Source: Cytophaga sp. FL35 (GTDB lineage Bacteria; Bacteroidota; Bacteroidia; Flavobacteriales; Flavobacteriaceae). Taken from it: a stretch of 64,000 nt of DNA. Of this stretch, positions 46,780 to 54,738 are shown piece by piece. Where the stretch lies: contig NZ_JACSOH010000007.1 in NCBI RefSeq assembly GCF_014349235.1, positions 1 to 64,000 on the forward strand, read 5' to 3'. Position 1 is the stretch's first letter. The number at the start of each line of letters is the position of its first letter. Below the pieces are notes generated by a model. It was not told the DNA's origin. It did no database searches and was given only the letters and a program-made list of their open reading frames with translations. The translations under genes and the position numbers were made by a program.

Positions 46780-47948
46780 GAATCGGTAGTTTTATCTTTC
46801 ATACCAGAACAAAAAATTAGGAACTCCACTAATTGATTAAAATCACCAAGAGTGATGTTACCTTTAGTTTTTTCCCAGAATGGTTCCAATAGTTCTTCCA
46901 TTTTACCTATTTTCCATTTTCCATATGTTCCAGAAATAGATGCGGCACTGGGCCCTAGTAGAGTAAGATTTGGGAAATTTTTACCTTCCTTAACTATTTT
47001 ATCTAATGGGTCGTCTGTATAGAAAAAAGCAATTATTTGAATTCTATTGTTTTGATTTAATGCGTTGAAAATAACTTCATTAAGATGTTCATCTGAAAAA
47101 GAATACCCACTAATTATGAAAATGCCCTCTCCCTCAATTAGGAAGGATTTTAATCTATCAAAGTAGCTTATAAACGGTTGTTTTCTTGAAGATTCATATT
47201 TATCTTTTGAAGGATAAATAACTAATTCAGCATTCGGAAATTTTTCCTTCGCCCCAGAAGTCAAACGTACGACTCTGTGAGATTTTCCATCTTTATTTTC
47301 TTTCCAAAACCAACCAAGTGACCCGTGAAGTTTCCAAAGTCTAATCCAGGATATAGGTGGGCTGTCATATTTAGAACTACTTTCCAAACTTTCAGAAGCA
47401 AAAAAAGGTTCGTTAGCACCAATAAAACCATCATAAAATGGAATCAATAAACTTTCGGCAGACTTTTCCAGTACTAAATCGTAATTGGTTGTAAAAAGTT
47501 CTTTTGGGTAATCACGGGATAACCAGTTTAACCATCCCACGAATCTCTTGACAACATTTATATCAGCTTTTGATTCTTCATCTGAAATAATGTCATAAAT
47601 AATATTACATATTTTTTTATCCAGCTTTTTGGCGTCTTCACCACTAACTTTTTCGAAGGATTTGGATTTAGAATCAGCTGTAATTTGCCTAATCAACCTT
47701 ATTTGATTTAAGATTGCCTCTATATGTTGACTGTCAGCATCCAAGCCCTTTTTGATAATTAGAAATTTTTCTTTTTCAGGAGTCTTTAATTGCTTTTCAA
47801 TTTTAGTCGTAAGCTCAGCAATATCTGAGATTCCAATAGCCTTAGAAGTCCCAGCACCAAATAAAAACCCAAGTCTTTTTGAATACGAAAGTTGATTTCT
47901 GATCTCGGATAACTCCCTAAGTGGGTCATGTTTATGTTCTATGGCCAT
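46776..47948 (-). CDS. SIR2-like NADase of the SIR2-HerA defence operon
   Basis: A 390-aa SIR2_2-type protein. Motifs in order are FLFGAGTSKAIGIS (NAD-binding loop, 28-41), LFTTNYD (TxNxD, 151-157), KLHGSLGW with the catalytic His208, and IISGYSFSDEHLNEV. The Cys4 zinc module of deacetylase sirtuins is absent, as in defence SIR2 proteins that hydrolyse NAD+ to cause abortive infection. A C-terminal ~80 residues are unassigned and may contact HerA. It is the promoter-proximal gene, with a Bacteroidota promoter about 60 nt upstream. Confidence 0.93.
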   Translation of the reverse strand: MAIEHKHDPLRELSEIRNQLSYSKRLGFLFGAGTSKAIGISDIAELTTKIEKQLKTPEKEKFLIIKKGLDADSQHIEAILNQIRLIRQITADSKSKSFEKVSGEDAKKLDKKICNIIYDIISDEESKADINVVKRFVGWLNWLSRDYPKELFTTNYDLVLEKSAESLLIPFYDGFIGANEPFFASESLESSSKYDSPPISWIRLWKLHGSLGWFWKENKDGKSHRVVRLTSGAKEKFPNAELVIYPSKDKYESSRKQPFISYFDRLKSFLIEGEGIFIISGYSFSDEHLNEVIFNALNQNNRIQIIAFFYTDDPLDKIVKEGKNFPNLTLLGPSAASISGTYGKWKIGKMEELLEPFWEKTKGNITLGDFNQLVEFLIFCSGMKDKTTDS

Positions 47949-48008
47949 ATTAATTTCTTTATGGATTTATTTATTCATTATGGATAACTAGTATAGGGAC
48001 TTTAGAAA

Positions 48009-48038
48009 AAAAGGTAGAGGGACTATAAATATATCAAA
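48009..48038 (-). promoter_or_regulatory. Promoter of the SIR2-HerA operon
   Basis: On the minus strand TTTG (48038-48035), an 18-nt spacer and TACCTTTT (48016-48009) match the Bacteroidota consensus with one mismatch at the last G. The SIR2 start is 60 nt downstream. AGGGACT is repeated directly around the -7 element (47995-48001 and 48018-48024). Confidence 0.5.
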
Positions 48039-48183
48039 CTTTAACAAGTAATCAATTACGGAAGTTCGATAGATACTTAAAACTTGTAGTAAAATACCAT
48101 TCCATACACATTATGCTTCCCTCCTCCCGATAGCTATCTGAACGTGTCGTGTAAAATATTCCATCTCTATTTACTTTTTTCTA

Positions 48184-48477
48184 GTGGATTTACTAGGTTT
48201 TAAAGAAGGTTTGTTGCTGGGTGTACTTTTGTTGTCTCTTCTTCTTTTGTCAAGCGTGCCATCTTTCTTTTTTGGTTTGGGCCCGGGTTTAATAGCTTTA
48301 ATTTCCATTATAATCGTGTTTATTAATTACCTATACTTCACTAAAAGTAATGGAAGTTGCCTGTCGTATTTTATGGAAAACCGTAATCAAAAAGGATTTT
48401 CAAATAATTTGTACAGTCTACCTTTGGTTTCGGAACTGCTTATTACGCGAAATATCATAATTTATGCGGCACTGTGA
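48184..48477 (+). CDS. Possible small membrane protein (doubtful)
   Basis: A GTG-started 97-codon frame with two strongly hydrophobic segments (LLLGVLLLSLLLLSSV and LIALISIIIVFINYLYF) and a polar tail. The stop codon abuts a terminator-like hairpin, which supports a transcript ending here. I do not recognise a family, the start is weak, and the AT-rich composition alone can give such frames. If real, it may be a toxin-like or accessory membrane protein beside the defence operon. Confidence 0.3.
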   Translation: MDLLGFKEGLLLGVLLLSLLLLSSVPSFFFGLGPGLIALISIIIVFINYLYFTKSNGSCLSYFMENRNQKGFSNNLYSLPLVSELLITRNIIIYAAL

Positions 48478-48499
48478 AAAAGCCCGGTGGGCCTTTTTA
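48477..48499 (+). terminator. Hairpin plus T-run upstream of the RiPP cluster
   Basis: AAAAAGCCC pairs with GGGCCTTTTT across a GGT loop with one bulge. It lies directly after the stop of the possible small membrane gene and would isolate the RiPP cluster from upstream transcription. Confidence 0.55.
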
Positions 48500-48877
48500 G
48501 ATTGATGGCGAGTGTTTTGCACTTAGTAAAAGTTATAAAAGCCACCCTTATTACGTGGTATTATATGCCACTTGTAAATAGCCTTATCCGCGACCACGGT
48601 AGTTGGATGCTAAAAGTAATTTTCTACAAAAATTGCCATTTATACACAATTATTGACCGTGCAAACATAAGTTTCTGGTACAAAAAGGCTCCATACCTAT
48701 TTTTATATCAAGCGTCGACCTTAGTTTTAAATTTTTAATTAATCCGAACCGATTTCATCGTTCGTGATTCGGGCAAAATACCAACACTTATTTGGCCCGA
48801 TACTTCTCTTTATAGGACACCGCCCCCAAGCCCTACGGGATACACAGCTTGATTCGGTTCTCTAAATTATTTGAATC
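48500..48877. other. Upstream region of the lanthipeptide-like cluster
   Basis: No gene is supported here. An inverted repeat of CGGGCAAAAT and ATTTGGCCCG (about 48770-48799) stands some 80 nt before the precursor start and may be a regulator site or leader-RNA hairpin. ATTTGG at 48790-48795 could be a -33 box, but no good TAnnTTTG follows at the right distance. A plus-strand open frame at 48487-48738 looks like chance. Confidence 0.35.
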
Positions 48878-49360
48878 ATGAAAAAATTTCGTGTCAAAAA
48901 TCTCACGGTCGCTATTGACAGTGCTGATTTACAAAAATGTGGAAAGTTCTTTAGTAATCCCATTTGTGTGTTCACGGCAGGTTGCGGAGTTACCTTTTGC
49001 GACGGCATTACCGTACATTGCCTTACAGGATCTGTCAATTGCGGACCTAAATTAACATTGCACTGCGGTATTTCCAGAGATTGTATCATTAGTCGAGGGG
49101 GGTGCGGACTTAACTATTCCACCTTGCCGCCTACCGAATTCACCAACCTGATCAAGGTTCGGGAAGACATTACAGAAAAGCTTGAACTCATCGAGGTTCT
49201 ACAGGCAGACTTAAACGTGGCCATCAAACAATTGGATGAGTCAAAGGCAGAGCTGACCGAAGTGGCAATGCCCAATACGCTTGCCGAGGCCAAAGAGGTG
49301 AAGAGCCAGATTGAAGGGGCTCTCAAAGAGGTGAACGCGCGAATCGAGAAACTGAAATAA
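48878..49360 (+). CDS. Probable RiPP precursor: Cys-rich peptide with regular Ser/Thr-x-x-Cys array
   Basis: A 160-aa protein. Residues 21-76 hold nine Cys, and Ser/Thr residues alternate with them. Five are exact (S/T)-x-x-C pairs (T33-C36, T45-C48, S52-C55, T60-C63, S66-C69), and S26-C30, T39-C41 and S72-C76 are near variants. This is the pattern expected for an array of small lanthionine rings. The first 20 residues are short and polar/hydrophobic. After TLPPTEFTN (~82-90) a 70-residue charged helix or coiled coil follows. It is encoded 8 nt before a HopA1-like gene and then a kinase-LanC fusion. The leader/core/follower layout is inferred and the family is unknown to me. Confidence 0.65.
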   Translation: MKKFRVKNLTVAIDSADLQKCGKFFSNPICVFTAGCGVTFCDGITVHCLTGSVNCGPKLTLHCGISRDCIISRGGCGLNYSTLPPTEFTNLIKVREDITEKLELIEVLQADLNVAIKQLDESKAELTEVAMPNTLAEAKEVKSQIEGALKEVNARIEKLK

Positions 49361-49368
49361 TTCTTGTT

Positions 49369-50463
49369 TTGCGAGACCTGATTTACAAAACGGCCTCAAC
49401 AGCAAAGGTCGTGACATACGAACATGAAATCGCTTCCACCGTTTCTGAAAATGAAAAGCGGAGGTTGCTAGACGGCTATGGCTATGTGTTTCATCAAAAC
49501 CAAGAGAGCCCAGCGTTGGAAATCGATAAAAACTGTGCCCTGCTGCTCTTTTCAATGATGGAACCAGGCCCCCTGCCCTCTTTTATAAGAAACGATTATG
49601 ACCTTCTGTTTTGGCCGATACTAATGGATTTGATTTCAGGCTCTTATTTGTCAGTATTTTTGGATTCCGATTTCGTGACCGGTCCGCCGGCCACGAAACG
49701 GATTCAAGAATTGTACGGTCCCCTCCATTCCCAAGTTCAAGAACTGTCAGAGCTTGCCATCAAAAGGGCGGCCTTAATGAAATTAGCTACGCCCGAAGCC
49801 TATTTTAATTATCTCTATGCCTACAATACCTGTCCTGCGAATCCTTATGAAAAAATAGCTCCAGAAGAAGAATGGAACTATTTGACCGAAGGGGGGAAAT
49901 CGCTTGAAAAATGGAACTCCCATACGGACTCCCCGGCATGGTATTATTTTGCCCATCCAGACCAAAAAAACGTGGTGGAGCGAAAGACCCACAAATTGTA
50001 TATCAGTCCCAAACCAAAATATGTACCCCTCATTCTACGAGAGACGGCCAACGCCCTTCAAGCCATAAAAGGTAGCTCGTTCAAAGTCGGAAAGGACTTA
50101 AACGGCCGATTGAGACCCGATAAATGTGTCGCCTATTTTACTTGCGAAGATACCTTGCTCCAAACGGCGGAAAAGCTATTCAATAACCTTCAAGGCGTAG
50201 AGGCTCAAGGGGTCCCTTTTACCGTTGCCTATGATAGTGACGGACTATTATCTTGGGGCAGAGATGTGTACCCCGAGCAAGGGGAACAGCAAAGTTGGCG
50301 CCAATGGATGGTCAACAAAGTAGTAGAAACCTTGGGAGACGAAAATGTGCGTTCACCCGCTACCGCTTATACAAAGACCTGTAACGCCTTCGAGCGTTCC
50401 GGAATAGACCCATTAACCTTTAAACCTAATGCCACATGGATACAAGCCCAGCAACCCCAATAG
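49369..50463 (+). CDS. HopA1-like putative phospho-Ser/Thr lyase of the lanthipeptide-like cluster
   Basis: A 364-aa protein. The N-terminal half is helical (including ELSELAIKRAALMKLATPEAYFNYLYAYN). The C-terminal half resembles the HopA1 effector family: THKLYISPKPKYVPLILRE, SSFKVGKDLNGRLRPDKCVAYF, GVPFTVAYDSDGLLSWGRD. HopA1-like proteins serve as the dehydration lyase in class V lanthipeptide and related pathways, removing phosphate from phospho-Ser/Thr to give Dha/Dhb. Start is a TTG at 49369, as no ATG lies before residue ~64. The 3' end overlaps the kinase-cyclase gene by 28 nt, so products are probably made in fixed ratio. Assignment is by motif memory and needs a profile search. Confidence 0.65.
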   Translation: MRDLIYKTASTAKVVTYEHEIASTVSENEKRRLLDGYGYVFHQNQESPALEIDKNCALLLFSMMEPGPLPSFIRNDYDLLFWPILMDLISGSYLSVFLDSDFVTGPPATKRIQELYGPLHSQVQELSELAIKRAALMKLATPEAYFNYLYAYNTCPANPYEKIAPEEEWNYLTEGGKSLEKWNSHTDSPAWYYFAHPDQKNVVERKTHKLYISPKPKYVPLILRETANALQAIKGSSFKVGKDLNGRLRPDKCVAYFTCEDTLLQTAEKLFNNLQGVEAQGVPFTVAYDSDGLLSWGRDVYPEQGEQQSWRQWMVNKVVETLGDENVRSPATAYTKTCNAFERSGIDPLTFKPNATWIQAQQPQ

Positions 50464-52799
50464 CCATCAGGGGCACCTATTATTTGCCCGAGGATGTTTT
50501 GTTGACGCCCGTCTCAAAACTACCCGAACAAGTGAGAAAAACCCTAAATGCCGACAATCGTGAAGATATTGCCATTACCAGAACGTTCACACGCGGCAGT
50601 ACGAAAATTGTAGATTCAGAACTGGCAGCATTGCTCTCGGAATTTACAAACGGAAGCACTATTCCCTATGCCATTGCCCGGTATTGTCAGAAATCAAAGG
50701 ATGAGCCCAAGCAATTACTGGAAGCTGCCCTACCGGTACTCATGGAAATGATATCCAGCTCCATTCTCACCTCTGAGGATGCCAGCGAAACTAAACCGGA
50801 ATTTCTATATCAACCAGGGGATTGTATTGGTGGATACCGTATCATAAAACAACTACAGGTTTTTCAAGAAAGTGAAGTCTATAAGGTTGTTAATGAACAA
50901 AATGAGCCCTTTGCGTTAAAAATTGCCCGGTCGAACCAAGCATCTTATAGTGCTTTACTCGAGAATGAACGAGATGTACTGAATCATCTACATCCGCAGA
51001 GGAGCGCTGAGAAAACCACTTTTTCAGCTTATCATAAGGATTGTTTGTGGATGGTATCTGAATGGGCCCATGGCAGTGATATTACGAAGGTGGCCTATAC
51101 TTACCGAGCATCGGGCGCACGCCATAAATTACTACGTCTCATCCGGAACTTGATTCAGGCCTATGCCAAAATCCATCAGCAGAATATTGTACATGGCGAC
51201 GTACACCCGGGCAATGTATTGGTACTGCGTAACGATGAGGTTCGAATTATCGATTTTGGTCATGCACGACATATCAAAGATACTGGCGAACCACATCGTG
51301 AAAAACGTGGGGGAGTCGCCTATTTTTTCGAACCGGAATACGCCGAAAAGGCGTTAGCAGGAAAGACACCGCCCCCCGCCACTAGAAAATCGGAACAATT
51401 TGCCATCGCCAGTTTGATCTATGTTTTGGCGACGGGCCATTACTATGATGATTTTGATTTGGAACGGGAAGCTATGTTTACTGCCATTGCAAATCCGCAA
51501 CCCCAACCTTTCAGCCACTATGGTTGCCCATCATGGCCGGAATTGGAAAGGTTGCTTGAAAAGGCACTTTCGAAAGATCCCAAAGACAGATTTTTCAATG
51601 TAGAGGCCATGCTAGCTGCCTTACCCGTCGTTGTGGACAATGAAGAAAAATTTGATGATATAGAAGTATATGCCAAACAAGTGATATCGGATTTGAGTCC
51701 TGAAAATGAAATTTTCGGTAACGGGCTGCATTCCGGGCCCACCTGCTCCATCAATGGCGGTGCGGGCGGCATTGCCTATGCCCTGCTCCGGTTGTCCTAC
51801 GTAAACGATCATCCGGATTTGCTGGCACAGTCCGAACTGTGGCTACAAAAAGCCATCTCACATCAAAAAAGTCATGATGCCTTTGGGAATCCCAAACATG
51901 AAGAACAGCGGCAGATGGTGGGGCCCACTTCTATACATCATACCGAAGTAGGACTCCAATGGCTTTCCTGTCTTTTAGGATTCGTAAAAAACCAGCGGGA
52001 ACCGGCACATCATCAATGTGAGTCGTTCCTATCCGCTATCTTGGAAGAAAGTGAAGCATTAGACACCACACTCGGTAAACTAAGCGTTGTACTGGCCTTA
52101 TCGGAACTTTGGCATCATTCCGATGCTAAAATACAAACAAAAATAAAGGAAAGTGGTAATGCGATTCTCTCCGAAGTATGGAAAAACGGAGCCTGTTTAC
52201 AATCGGTAGGAGACGATTTCTCAGTTTTCAATTATGGCTTCGCCCACGGCTGGTCTGGCGTACTTTATACCTCCTTGCAATTGCATATGCTTACAGGTTA
52301 CAAGCTTCCAGAGCATTTTCTGGACCGATGTGATGAACTAGTATCGAAAATGGAATATAAGGGTCGTGGCAAATCTTACCCCTGGATATCTTCCGATGGA
52401 ACTTCCATGGGGTCGATGGCTGGATGGTGCAACGGTCCTACCGGCACCCTATTTCTCTTCGCCCTTCTTTATGAACATTTCGGCTTGCATGTCTATCAAC
52501 AGACCGTTGAAGACCTAGCTTGGGAAATTTGGGACGATCTTAGTAAAGGTATCGACCTCTGTTGTGGAGCGGCAGGTAAAATTTTCGCTCTCCTAAAGGC
52601 GGCCGAAGTGCTATCGGACCAAGTTTGGCGAGACCGTGCTCGAATGGTCGCGAAAATTGCCATTACTAACGGACAAGATCTTGATTCGGAAGCGCATCCA
52701 ACATACAGTCTGTTCAAAGGGCAATTAGGCCTCTCGCTCGCCTGCCAGGCCATCGTTCATTACCCAAAAATAACTATGCCGATGATGGGGTGTGTTTAA
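50436..52799 (+). CDS. Protein kinase-LanC fusion, putative lanthionine synthetase
   Basis: A 787-aa two-domain protein. Residues ~1-125 are an uncharacterised N-terminal segment. The kinase (about 128-395) has ALKIAR (K162), HGDVHPGN (253-260, with D255 and N260) and DFGHA (273-277). The cyclase (about 425-787) has the LanC landmarks: GGAGGIAYALLRLS, NYGFAHGWSGVL (H604, matching the catalytic His of NisC), WCNGPTG (C665) and LCCGAAG (C709-C710). Zinc would be held by three Cys, not the usual Cys-Cys-His. The kinase should phosphorylate precursor Ser/Thr and the LanC part should join Cys to the dehydrated residues. No lyase domain is fused; the HopA1-like gene upstream would supply it. Confidence 0.85.
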   Translation: MDTSPATPIAIRGTYYLPEDVLLTPVSKLPEQVRKTLNADNREDIAITRTFTRGSTKIVDSELAALLSEFTNGSTIPYAIARYCQKSKDEPKQLLEAALPVLMEMISSSILTSEDASETKPEFLYQPGDCIGGYRIIKQLQVFQESEVYKVVNEQNEPFALKIARSNQASYSALLENERDVLNHLHPQRSAEKTTFSAYHKDCLWMVSEWAHGSDITKVAYTYRASGARHKLLRLIRNLIQAYAKIHQQNIVHGDVHPGNVLVLRNDEVRIIDFGHARHIKDTGEPHREKRGGVAYFFEPEYAEKALAGKTPPPATRKSEQFAIASLIYVLATGHYYDDFDLEREAMFTAIANPQPQPFSHYGCPSWPELERLLEKALSKDPKDRFFNVEAMLAALPVVVDNEEKFDDIEVYAKQVISDLSPENEIFGNGLHSGPTCSINGGAGGIAYALLRLSYVNDHPDLLAQSELWLQKAISHQKSHDAFGNPKHEEQRQMVGPTSIHHTEVGLQWLSCLLGFVKNQREPAHHQCESFLSAILEESEALDTTLGKLSVVLALSELWHHSDAKIQTKIKESGNAILSEVWKNGACLQSVGDDFSVFNYGFAHGWSGVLYTSLQLHMLTGYKLPEHFLDRCDELVSKMEYKGRGKSYPWISSDGTSMGSMAGWCNGPTGTLFLFALLYEHFGLHVYQQTVEDLAWEIWDDLSKGIDLCCGAAGKIFALLKAAEVLSDQVWRDRARMVAKIAITNGQDLDSEAHPTYSLFKGQLGLSLACQAIVHYPKITMPMMGCV

Positions 52800-52884
52800 T
52801 CTAAAAATGTTTATCCAATAGTAAAACGCTAAAAATCATCTACCCTAACAAATGGATTTGAAGTTAGTTACAAATTCAAAGTCT

Positions 52885-53658
52885 TTACAATTCCCTCAAC
52901 TTTATATTCCGGAACTTGGATTCAAAATACCAGTTCTGTAGGGCAATCTTCCCTTTGGTAGTTTTTCCAAAATGGGGGCGGTCCTTAAAATTGGAATTGG
53001 CAACCAATTGTGACCATTCTGGAGAATTGAAGTCCGCCTCGGCGGTCTTCTTTCCATTTAAATAAAACGCAATCTTGCCGTCTTGCTGTACAATTTTGGT
53101 CTGGTTCCACTGCCCCACCGGTTTGGCTTCCACTTCCGTTAGTTGCGGTGCAAGCCCCCAAAGGCATCCGGGTCTTTTAAGAGGTGTTTTGGTATCCATA
53201 TGGGCAGGCTCCAACAATTGGTATTCCGGTCCGGTTTCATAGGTGGCCTTAAATTGGGGCGTCTCCTGTACATTCACAAAAACCCCACCATTGCCCCTCA
53301 GGGCCATTTGCCATTCAAAAACCAGTTCGTAGTTTTCAAATTCCGAATCGGTGACCAAGTCCCCAAAAACTTTACTTTCATCCGTAGCATCGCAGAAAAT
53401 ATACCCGTCCCGTACTTCCCAAGCAGAATACTGGGTAGAATCCGGTTGATTGAAAAGATGCCAGCCGTTAAGGGTTTCCCCATCAAAAAGCAACTTCCAA
53501 CCCTGCTCCTTTTCAATATCCAATAATTGGTTGTGCACCTTGTTTTTAAGGGCCAGTTCCTTGGAACGCTTTAATTCAAACTTCTTTTTTTCCTCCTCCT
53601 TACAGGAAATGGTTATCAATAAGCAAAATAAAAGGATAAAGGAGAAATTTCGTAACAT
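52885..53658 (-). CDS. DUF1080 (3-keto-disaccharide hydrolase family) lipoprotein
   Basis: A 257-aa predicted lipoprotein (lipobox LLITISC) with a Lys/Glu-rich linker. The domain has GWKLLFDGETLNGWHLFNQPD, YIFCDATDES, VFEWQMALRGNGGVFVNVQE and the C-terminal ALQNWYFESKFRNIKLREL. It is the second DUF1080 protein in the window but not part of the first cluster. It would act on a glycoside or keto-sugar in the periplasm. The gene is monocistronic by layout. Confidence 0.9.
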   Translation of the reverse strand: MLRNFSFILLFCLLITISCKEEEKKKFELKRSKELALKNKVHNQLLDIEKEQGWKLLFDGETLNGWHLFNQPDSTQYSAWEVRDGYIFCDATDESKVFGDLVTDSEFENYELVFEWQMALRGNGGVFVNVQETPQFKATYETGPEYQLLEPAHMDTKTPLKRPGCLWGLAPQLTEVEAKPVGQWNQTKIVQQDGKIAFYLNGKKTAEADFNSPEWSQLVANSNFKDRPHFGKTTKGKIALQNWYFESKFRNIKLREL

Positions 53659-53839
53659 ATAATTTGTTTTGGTGGTTTGGTTTAGAGGTCCATAAACGGG
53701 AATAAGACCAAAAATTCCCTAAAGATATTAAGTTTTTAAAAACGGACAGTTTACACACTAGATTTTAGAAGGACCCTATTTTTATCAAATCAGGTTCACT
53801 TTTTAGCCAAATGAATACCTAAATCTAAACGGCATACTC

Positions 53840-53847
53840 TATTTTTG
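53840..53847 (+). promoter_or_regulatory. -7 element before the DUF808 gene
   Basis: TATTTTTG is an exact TAnnTTTG match 15 nt before the ATG. No TTG lies at the expected -33 distance. Confidence 0.35.
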
Positions 53848-53862
53848 ACCAAAATAAAAAAT

Positions 53863-54729
53863 ATGGCCTCCGGTTTTTTCGCAATTTTAGATGATGTAGC
53901 AACGCTGTTGGATGACGTTGCCTCCATGAGTAAAATAGCCACCAAGAAAACCGCAGGCATCTTGGGAGATGACTTGGCGGTAAATGCGGAAAAGGCTTCC
54001 GGGTTTGTGTCCAAACGGGAAATACCGGTACTTTGGGCCATTACCAAGGGTTCCTTGCTCAATAAAATTATCATTCTGCCCGTAGCTTTTTTACTCAGTG
54101 CCTTTTTACCGGTAGCGGTCACTATTATTCTGGTGCTTGGCGGACTCTATCTTGCGTATGAAGGTGCCGAAAAAATTTATGAATACTTTGTTCCTCACGG
54201 CCCCAAGGAAGTGCACGTGCAGGCTGAAGCTCCCTCCAAGGAAGATGTTCTGGAACTAGAAAAAGAGAAAATTAAATCGGCCATTCTTACGGATTTTATC
54301 CTTTCGGTAGAAATCGTCATCATTGCTTTGGGTACCGTTATTCAGGAACCGTTGGTCAATCAGATTATGGTGGTATCCGTGGTGGCCTTACTGGCAACGG
54401 TCGGGGTCTATGGTATTGTAGCCCTCATTGTACGCATGGACGAGTTTGGGGTACGGCTCATCAACCTCAACGAGGAAGATAACAGCTTCTCCGATAAGGT
54501 GGGACGTTTTTTTGTAAATGCACTTCCCGTGGTAATCAAAGGCTTGGGAATCATTGGTACCATTGCCCTCTTATTGGTTTCCGGCGGAATCTTTTCCCAT
54601 AATGTACCGTTTCTACACCACCTGTTTCCTTCGTTACCGGCCATGTTAGTAGAATTTCTATTGGGCCTTGTTATAGGTTTCATAGTACTGTTCATCGTTT
54701 TGGGAGTGAAAAAAATCTTTAAGAAGTAA
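53863..54729 (+). CDS. DUF808 family inner-membrane protein (YedI-like)
   Basis: A 288-aa membrane protein beginning with the DUF808 signature ASGFFAILDDVATLLDDVASMSK, then KKTAGILGDDLAVNAEKASGF and EIPVLWAITKGSLLNK. About seven hydrophobic segments follow, and an amphipathic section of EKEKIKSAILTDFILS lies in the middle. The function is unknown. The ATG at 53863 fits the family. An in-frame TTG at 53845 falls inside the probable promoter. Confidence 0.9.
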   Translation: MASGFFAILDDVATLLDDVASMSKIATKKTAGILGDDLAVNAEKASGFVSKREIPVLWAITKGSLLNKIIILPVAFLLSAFLPVAVTIILVLGGLYLAYEGAEKIYEYFVPHGPKEVHVQAEAPSKEDVLELEKEKIKSAILTDFILSVEIVIIALGTVIQEPLVNQIMVVSVVALLATVGVYGIVALIVRMDEFGVRLINLNEEDNSFSDKVGRFFVNALPVVIKGLGIIGTIALLLVSGGIFSHNVPFLHHLFPSLPAMLVEFLLGLVIGFIVLFIVLGVKKIFKK

Positions 54730-54738
54730 GTTTACCCA

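Noticed and set aside
42800..47948. Type I or type IV restriction system
   Set aside because: There is no methyltransferase, specificity subunit or DEAD-box translocase. The ATPase is HerA-like and the first gene is SIR2, so SIR2-HerA defence is the better match.
48487..48738. 83-codon plus-strand frame before the RiPP precursor
   Set aside because: It starts inside a terminator hairpin and reads as random hydrophobic and aromatic sequence. It is probably non-coding.
48878..49360. Metallothionein or zinc-ribbon protein instead of a RiPP precursor
   Set aside because: The Cys are spaced 5-9 residues apart with interleaved Ser/Thr and no CxxC or CxC pairs. The genes after it encode modification-type enzymes. 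It remains possible but less likely.
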